From Lyophyllum atratum (Eukaryota; Basidiomycota; Agaricomycetes; Agaricales; Lyophyllaceae): a DNA stretch of 64,000 bases. The notes beneath the pieces were generated by a model that searched no databases, had not been told where the DNA came from, and worked only from the letters and a program-made list of their open reading frames with translations. Position 1 is the first letter of the stretch. Each line of letters starts with the position of its first letter. The stretch spans positions 2,046,001 to 2,110,000 of the forward strand of contig JACGCN010000005.1 of NCBI GenBank assembly GCA_014905825.1, given 5' to 3'. Made by a program: the position numbers and the translations under genes. Below are positions 58,325 to 64,000 of this stretch, piece after piece.

Positions 58325-61300
58325 TTGTATGATCACCGCCGCCTTCTCGAATTCCGACTATCGCACAGCCACGGCAGTGCTGGCCGAATCGACCCCCGCG
58401 AAATGGGCTCGCGGGTCATTCGCCAGGCTCCAAAAGATCTCGAGAAGAAGAAAAAGAAGGTTACAGACCGCCAGGACGCCTCTGAGAAGCAAGCAGCGAA
58501 GCGGAAAGCTGAGCTTGGCTTTGGGTATACCGATATCATCGAGGCGACCCAGGACGTAGAGGGCCTCACATACCGACCACGCACCGCTGAACACGCGAAG
58601 TTTACGAACTCATCCTTTCTTCTGTCCACACTGCACTTGGCGACCAGGCCCAGGACATTGTGCGCAGCGCTGCCGACACCGTTTTGGAGACGCTCAGAAC
58701 GAGAATATGAAGGACTTCGACAAAAAGAAGGAAATCGAGGAGGTTCTTGGGAATGTGTCGAACGAGCATTTTTCTCAGCTTGTCAGTCTGGCGAAGAAGA
58801 TCACAGATTATGGTGCTGAGGATGAGACGATGGTGGATCCCGACATGGAGCGGAAGGATGCTGAAATTGATGACGAGGTCGGTGTTGCCGTCGTTTTTGA
58901 CGAAGAGGAGCAGGAAGAGGAGGATGAAGAAGGGTTTGAAATCAGGGAGGAGTCGGAGGATGAAGAGGAAGAAAAGGAGGCGCCAGGGGTACCAGGAGAA
59001 GAGGCAGAGGAGAGTGATGATGAGATGGTGATAGGTGGCGACTCATCCCAAGTCAGAGCTGCGAAAACGGACCAAGACATCGTTTCCCCTCATTTCATCG
59101 ACGGCTTCTGGGTCCAACGGCAGATTTCAGAAATTTACCCCGACCCCGTCACTGCCGCCGACAAAGCTGCTTCCGTTCTGTCCATTCTCGGGTCGGAATC
59201 AAGTCTGCGCGACGTCGAGAACCAGCTTATGGAGTTCTTCGACTACCAAAGCTTCCACATCATCACCAAGTTCCTCAAAAACCGCGATGTCGTCGTCTGG
59301 TGTACCAAGCTCATGCGCAGCGACGCCGACGAGCGTGTCAATGTCGAGGTTGCTATGCGGGAGAAGGGTGTTGGTTGGATTCTGCGGGAGCTCGCTGGGG
59401 ACCGCCAAGCCAAGGCTCGCGACGATGCCATGGACGTTGACCAAAAGCCTGAGGTTCCTAAGACTGCCACCCTCGCCCCCGGCTCGACTGTCCAGCCCAA
59501 ACGCACGGTTGATCTTGAGAGTATGGCGTTCAGCCAAGGCGGCCATCTCATGTCGAACAAGAAATGCAAACTCCCCGACGGTTCGTTCAAGCGCGCGAAG
59601 AAGGGTTATGAGGAGATTCATGTCCCCGCGCCGAAGCAGAAACCGCCTGTGGAAGGCGAACTCGTTCCTATAACGGACATGCCTGCCTGGTCACGAGCTG
59701 CTTTCACTGTGCCTAAGCTTAATCGGATCCAGAGCAAGCTATACCCCGTTGCTTTTGGGACTGACGAACCTATCCTTCTGTGTGCTCCTACTGGTGCTGG
59801 AAAGGTACGTTTTGCATCCAAGCTCAATATTCATCCTGCTGACGTCGCGATCCCAGACAAACGTTGCCATGCTTACGATACTGAATGAGCTCGGGAAGCA
59901 CCGTGACGAAGAGACCGGCAACTTCGATCTGGATGCGTTCAAGGTTGTCTACGTCGCGCCCATGAAGGCTCTCGTGCAGGAGATGGTCGGCAACTTTACC
60001 GCCCGCCTCAAAGTCTTTGGGATCAAGGTCGGCGAGTTGACCGGAGACTCTCAGATGACGAAGCAGCAGATCGCGGAGACCCAGATCATCGTCACGACCC
60101 CCGAGAAATGGGATGTCATCACACGCAAGAGCACGGACACCAGCTACACGAACCTCGTACGCCTCCTCATCATCGACGAAATCCACCTACTCCATGACGA
60201 GCGTGGGCCAGTCCTAGAGAGCGTTGTCGCCCGTACTATCGGGCGGATGGAACAGACTTCCGAGTATGTCCGTCTCGTCGGTCTTTCCGCGACCCTCCCG
60301 AATTACCAGGACGTTGCGACCTTCCTCCGTGTCGACGAGTCGAAGGGGCTGTTCTACTTCGATGCATCGTACAGGCCGTGTGGACTTCAACAGCAGTTCA
60401 CGGTGTGACGGAGAAGAAGGCGATCAAGCGGTATCAGATCACCAACGAGGTATGCTACGAGAAGGTTCTCGACCAGGCGGGGAAAAACCAGACGCTCGTC
60501 TTCGTACACTCGCGGAAGGAGACGGCCAAGACAGCGAGGTTCCTACGCGATATGGCCATCGAGAAAGAGACGATCACGCAGTTTGTCAAGCCTGACGGCG
60601 CGGTTCATGAGATTCTCACTGAGGAGGCCAATAATGTCAAGGACGCCAACCTGCGCGATCTTCTCCCCTTCGGGTTCGGTATTCATCATGCAGGGATGAC
60701 GAGGGAGGACCGTGGGCTCGTGGAGGAGCTGTTCGCCGACGGCTCGGTGCAGGTGCTCGTGTGCACAGCGACGCTTGCGTGGGGTGTCAATCTCCCCGCA
60801 CATACGGTTATCATTAAGGGCACGCAGATCTATAACCCGGAGAAAGGTCGCTGGGTCGAGTTGTCGTCTCAGGACGTGCTGCAGATGCTCGGACGCGCCG
60901 GTCGTCCACAGTATGATACGTATGGGGAGGGCATCATCATCACCAACCACTCCGAGCTGCAGTATTACTTGAGCTTGCTCAACCAGCAGCTCCCGATCGA
61001 GTCGCAGTTCGTGTCCAAACTGGCCGATAACTTGAATGCGGAGATCGTGTTGGGCACGATCAGGAATCGCGACGAGGCTGTGCAATGGCTGGGTTATACC
61101 TATCTGTAAGTCAATTATCATATTTTCTATTGATTGAGGGTTGACTGAATGTTTTGATTAGCTATCTGCGGATGCTCAAGTCGCCGGGACTGTATGGTGT
61201 CGGCGTCGACTACCAGGACGATGATCTCGGCTTGATCCAGAAGCGTGCCGACATCATTCATTCGGCCGCTGTGCTGCTCGAGAAATGCCAGCTCTTGAAG

Positions 61301-64000
61301 TACGAACGGTCGACTGGGCGGTTCCAGAGCTTGGAGCTGGGCAAGATCGCCTCGCATTATTACGTGACGTATAGCTCGATGATGACCTACAACCAGCATC
61401 TCCGTTCAACTAAGTCGACGTTGGAGCTTCTCAGGGTTTTCGCCTTGTCGAATGAGTTCAAGTTACTTCCGGTATGTTTTAAAGTCTTCGCATATTAGAG
61501 ATCTTACTCATCAGTTGTATAGGTTCGCCAAGAGGCATGTAGACACTTTTCGCCTTCTCTTTCCGAAACTTACCTTTTTCTGCTAATAGGAAAAGCTAGA
61601 ACTTGCGAAGCTACTCGAACGTGTGCCGATCCCCGTCAAGGAGGGTGTCGAGGAGCCCGCTGCGAAGATCAACGTCCTCCTTCAGGCGTACATTTCGCAG
61701 CTCAAGTTGGAAGGTATGTGCATTTCGCCGTATCTCTTACTACATGCATCTGACAAACGGCTTTAGGATTCGTTCTCCTTGCCGATATGGTGTTTGTTCA
61801 GCAGTCAGCTGGACGGTGAGTCTCTTGGTCTGTTATATCTCTTCTGCGTTTCTCATGCTCGGTCGTTCAGGATTATTCGGGCCATGTTCGAAATCTGCCT
61901 GAAGCGCGGCTGGGCTGTGCCTGCAAAGTCGGCTCTCGACCTCTGCAAGATGATTGAGAAACGAATGTGAGTTGTGCTTTCTATTTTACAAAGACATGCC
62001 TCTGAGAATACTAGGTGGGGATCGATGACGCCTCTGCGCCAATTCAAGGGTGTTCCTCCCGAGGTCATCCGCAAGGCGGAAGGAAAGCAATTCGTATGTT
62101 CTTCAGTCCTTTTGTCACTGTACACACTAATGCTAGTTCTAGCCATGGTACCGTTAGTTCGATCTGGTGAGTTTTTATGACATGCAGTATAGATTTAAGT
62201 TGCTAGTTCTAGCCATGGTACCGTTACTTCGATCTGGTGAGTTTTTATGACATGCAGTATAGATTTAAGTCTGACATCACTTCGTCAGAGTCCTCCCGAA
62301 ATTGGCGAGCTTCTCGGTATTCCAAATGCCGGACGTCTTGTCCATCGCCTCGTCCACAGTTTCCCCAAGTTACAGTATGTTGTTAATGCTCTAACAAAGA
62401 CTTTTTCCTGACAACTTATTGGTCTAGACCTAAGACTGCAAGCTCAGGTACAGCCGATCACGAGGTCACTCCTGCGTATCGATCTCTCTATCGTGCCTGA
62501 TTTCCGGTGGGACGAGAAGATCCACGGCACAGCGGAGACGTTCCACATCCTTGTCGAGGACGTGGACGGCGAGATCATCCTGTTCCACGACTCCTTCGTC
62601 CTCCGGCAACGATATGCAGAGGATGAACACAACGTGACGTTGACTGTCCCGATGTTTGAGCCTGTACCCCCGAATTACTACATATCCGTCATCTCTGACC
62701 GCTGGCTCCATGCCGAAACTCGCCTTCCCATCTCGTTCAAGCACCTCATCCTCCCCGAGAAATTCCCACCTCCCACACCTCTTTTGGACCTGCAATCCTT
62801 GCCGTTGTCAGCCCTTCACAACAAGGAGTTCGAGGATTTATATTCGTCTACTATCCAGACATTCAACAAAATCCAGACCCAGGTCTTCCAAGCCCTGTAT
62901 ACGTCTGACGAAAATGTGTTTATCGGAGCCCCAACGGGAAGCGGGAAAACGATCTGCGCTGAATTCGCCCTCCTGCGACTCTGGAGTAAACGCGAGCAGC
63001 CTCGAGCAGTCTGCATCGAACCGTACCAGGAGATGGTCGACCAGCGTGTAGCGGAGTGGCGAGCGAAGTTCTCGAAACTGCAAGGCGGTAAGGAAATTGT
63101 CAGCTTAACTGGGGAGATGAGTGCGGATCTTCGTCTTCTGGAAAAGGGCGATGTTATTGTCTGTACCCCCTCGCAGGTTCGTAGCTTGTCTTCCTTTCAA
63201 GTTTGTGTTGAATGCTAATATGTTGCAATAGTGGGATGTTTTGTCGAGGCGATGGCGCCAGCGCAAGAATGTCCAAAACATTGGCCTTCTGATCGCAGAT
63301 GAGGTGCAGTTGGTTGGAGGGGAAGTTGGTCCTACGTATGAGGTGGTCATCTCCCGTACGCGGTATGTTTCTGCCCAGACGGAGATCAAGACGCGCATCG
63401 TTGCTTGCGGAGTTTCGCTGGCTAACGCACGGGATCTTGGCGAATGGATGGGTGCCCCTTCCCATGCCATCTTCAACTTCTCGCCTAGGTATGTCGTTAC
63501 ACCCTTTGCTTTCAATCCCTGCTGAGCATGACTTTTAGTGCCCGCCCGCTGGACATGGACATTCACATACAATCATTCACGATACCCCACTTCCCATCCC
63601 TTATGATCGCGATGTCGAAGCCAGCATACCTCGCCATCGTGGAATACTCACCCACAAAGCCCGTCATCGTCTTCGTTTCCGACCGCCGGCAATGCCGACT
63701 TACCGTCGACGACCTGCTTACGCACTGTGCCGCTGACGACAAGCCAGATCGGTTCTTGAACATCGAGTTGGAGGATCTCCAACCTCATCTCGACCACATA
63801 CGCGATCAAAGCCTCGCTGAAGCACTCAAGCATGGTATTGGCTACTTCCATGAGGCTCTCGACAAGCAGGACAAGCGGATTGTTCAACGTCTGTTTGAAT
63901 CCGGAGCCATTCAAGTCCTCGTGGCTTCCAAGGTATGTTCTATCGACCTTGACCCGAACTCGGAGCTGAAGTCTTGTCTAGGACACTGCTTGGAGTCTTC
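58325..64000 (+). CDS. BRR2: BRR2 spliceosomal Ski2-like helicase, 5' part, three apparent frameshifts
   Basis: ATP-dependent RNA helicase of the U5 snRNP that unwinds U4/U6 during spliceosome activation. Order: [33 protein letters not shown], acidic region, [20 protein letters not shown], first cassette APTGAGKT (split by intron 59,805-59,856), [16 protein letters not shown] (60,174-60,185), [31 protein letters not shown]; Sec63 region; second cassette GAPTGSGKT and [25 protein letters not shown]; cut by the window end. One base seems lost at each of about 58,590, 58,694 and 60,400; the normal protein is read again in the next frame. The expected first 40 residues are not recognisable. BRR2 is essential, so this is an error-bearing sequence or a second, dying copy. 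GC-AG intron near 61,532. Confidence 0.85.
62131..62270 (+). repeat. 70-bp tandem duplication containing a 24-nt BRR2 microexon
   Basis: Two head-to-tail copies (62,131-62,200 and 62,201-62,270) differ at one base. Each holds TCTAG, a 24-base exon and GTGAGT. Copy 2 (62,213-62,236) codes PWYRYFDL, which fits the BRR2 frame between KQF and [10 protein letters not shown]. Copy 1 (62,143-62,166) has G for C at 62,157 and reads PWYR-stop. Confidence 0.9.

Overview
The window looks like nuclear DNA of an agaricomycete (mushroom-forming basidiomycete). The signs are many 50-60 nt introns, expanded FunK1 kinases, a second lineage-specific kinase-like family with an FDFD motif, F-box genes of the basidiomycete type, a Plavaka-type DNA transposase, and fungal-type housekeeping genes. 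No tRNA, rRNA or CRISPR was seen.

Layout. 0-5.6 kb: end of one FunK1 gene, an F-box remnant, a second FunK1 gene and a second F-box remnant, i.e. a duplicated FunK1/F-box unit. 5.7-7.7 kb: FAD monooxygenase (minus). 10.0-12.9 kb: a divergent pair, a MARVEL-type membrane protein and an MMTAG2-like RS-rich protein. 15.1-21.1 kb: two minus-strand FunK1 copies in a tandem duplication of about 3 kb. 21.7-24.2 kb: a fifth, more diverged FunK1 on the plus strand. 25.4-26.0 kb: DUF7918-like gene. 27.9-57.4 kb: three minus-strand FDFD kinase-like genes, a five-exon orphan gene and two EZH2-like SET genes head to head. 58.3 kb to the end: BRR2 spliceosomal helicase, cut by the window edge.

The main discovery is a 17.7-kb transposable element (29,088-46,804) that splits the first FDFD kinase gene. 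Removing it with one copy of a TA duplication rejoins the kinase exon in frame. Its two ends share a 16-bp imperfect inverted repeat and a subterminal GGGTCRTGACCC palindrome. Inside are a Plavaka-like transposase, a DUF6698-like gene, an acidic protein, an apparently intact nine-exon gene for a 646-residue protein of unknown family, decayed copies of two host genes (SEY1, introns retained, and RPL10A/uL1), and a nested 623-bp hAT-like MITE with an 8-bp target duplication. This is best read as a large gene-capturing transposon.

Most accessory genes are broken. The four FunK1 copies seen in full carry frameshifts, a stop, or deletion of TATA box plus start codon. Single-base frameshifts also occur in genes that should be conserved (FAD monooxygenase, SET gene, BRR2), so sequence error must be weighed against true pseudogenes. 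All calls come from reading motifs and splice sites by eye; no database search was run.
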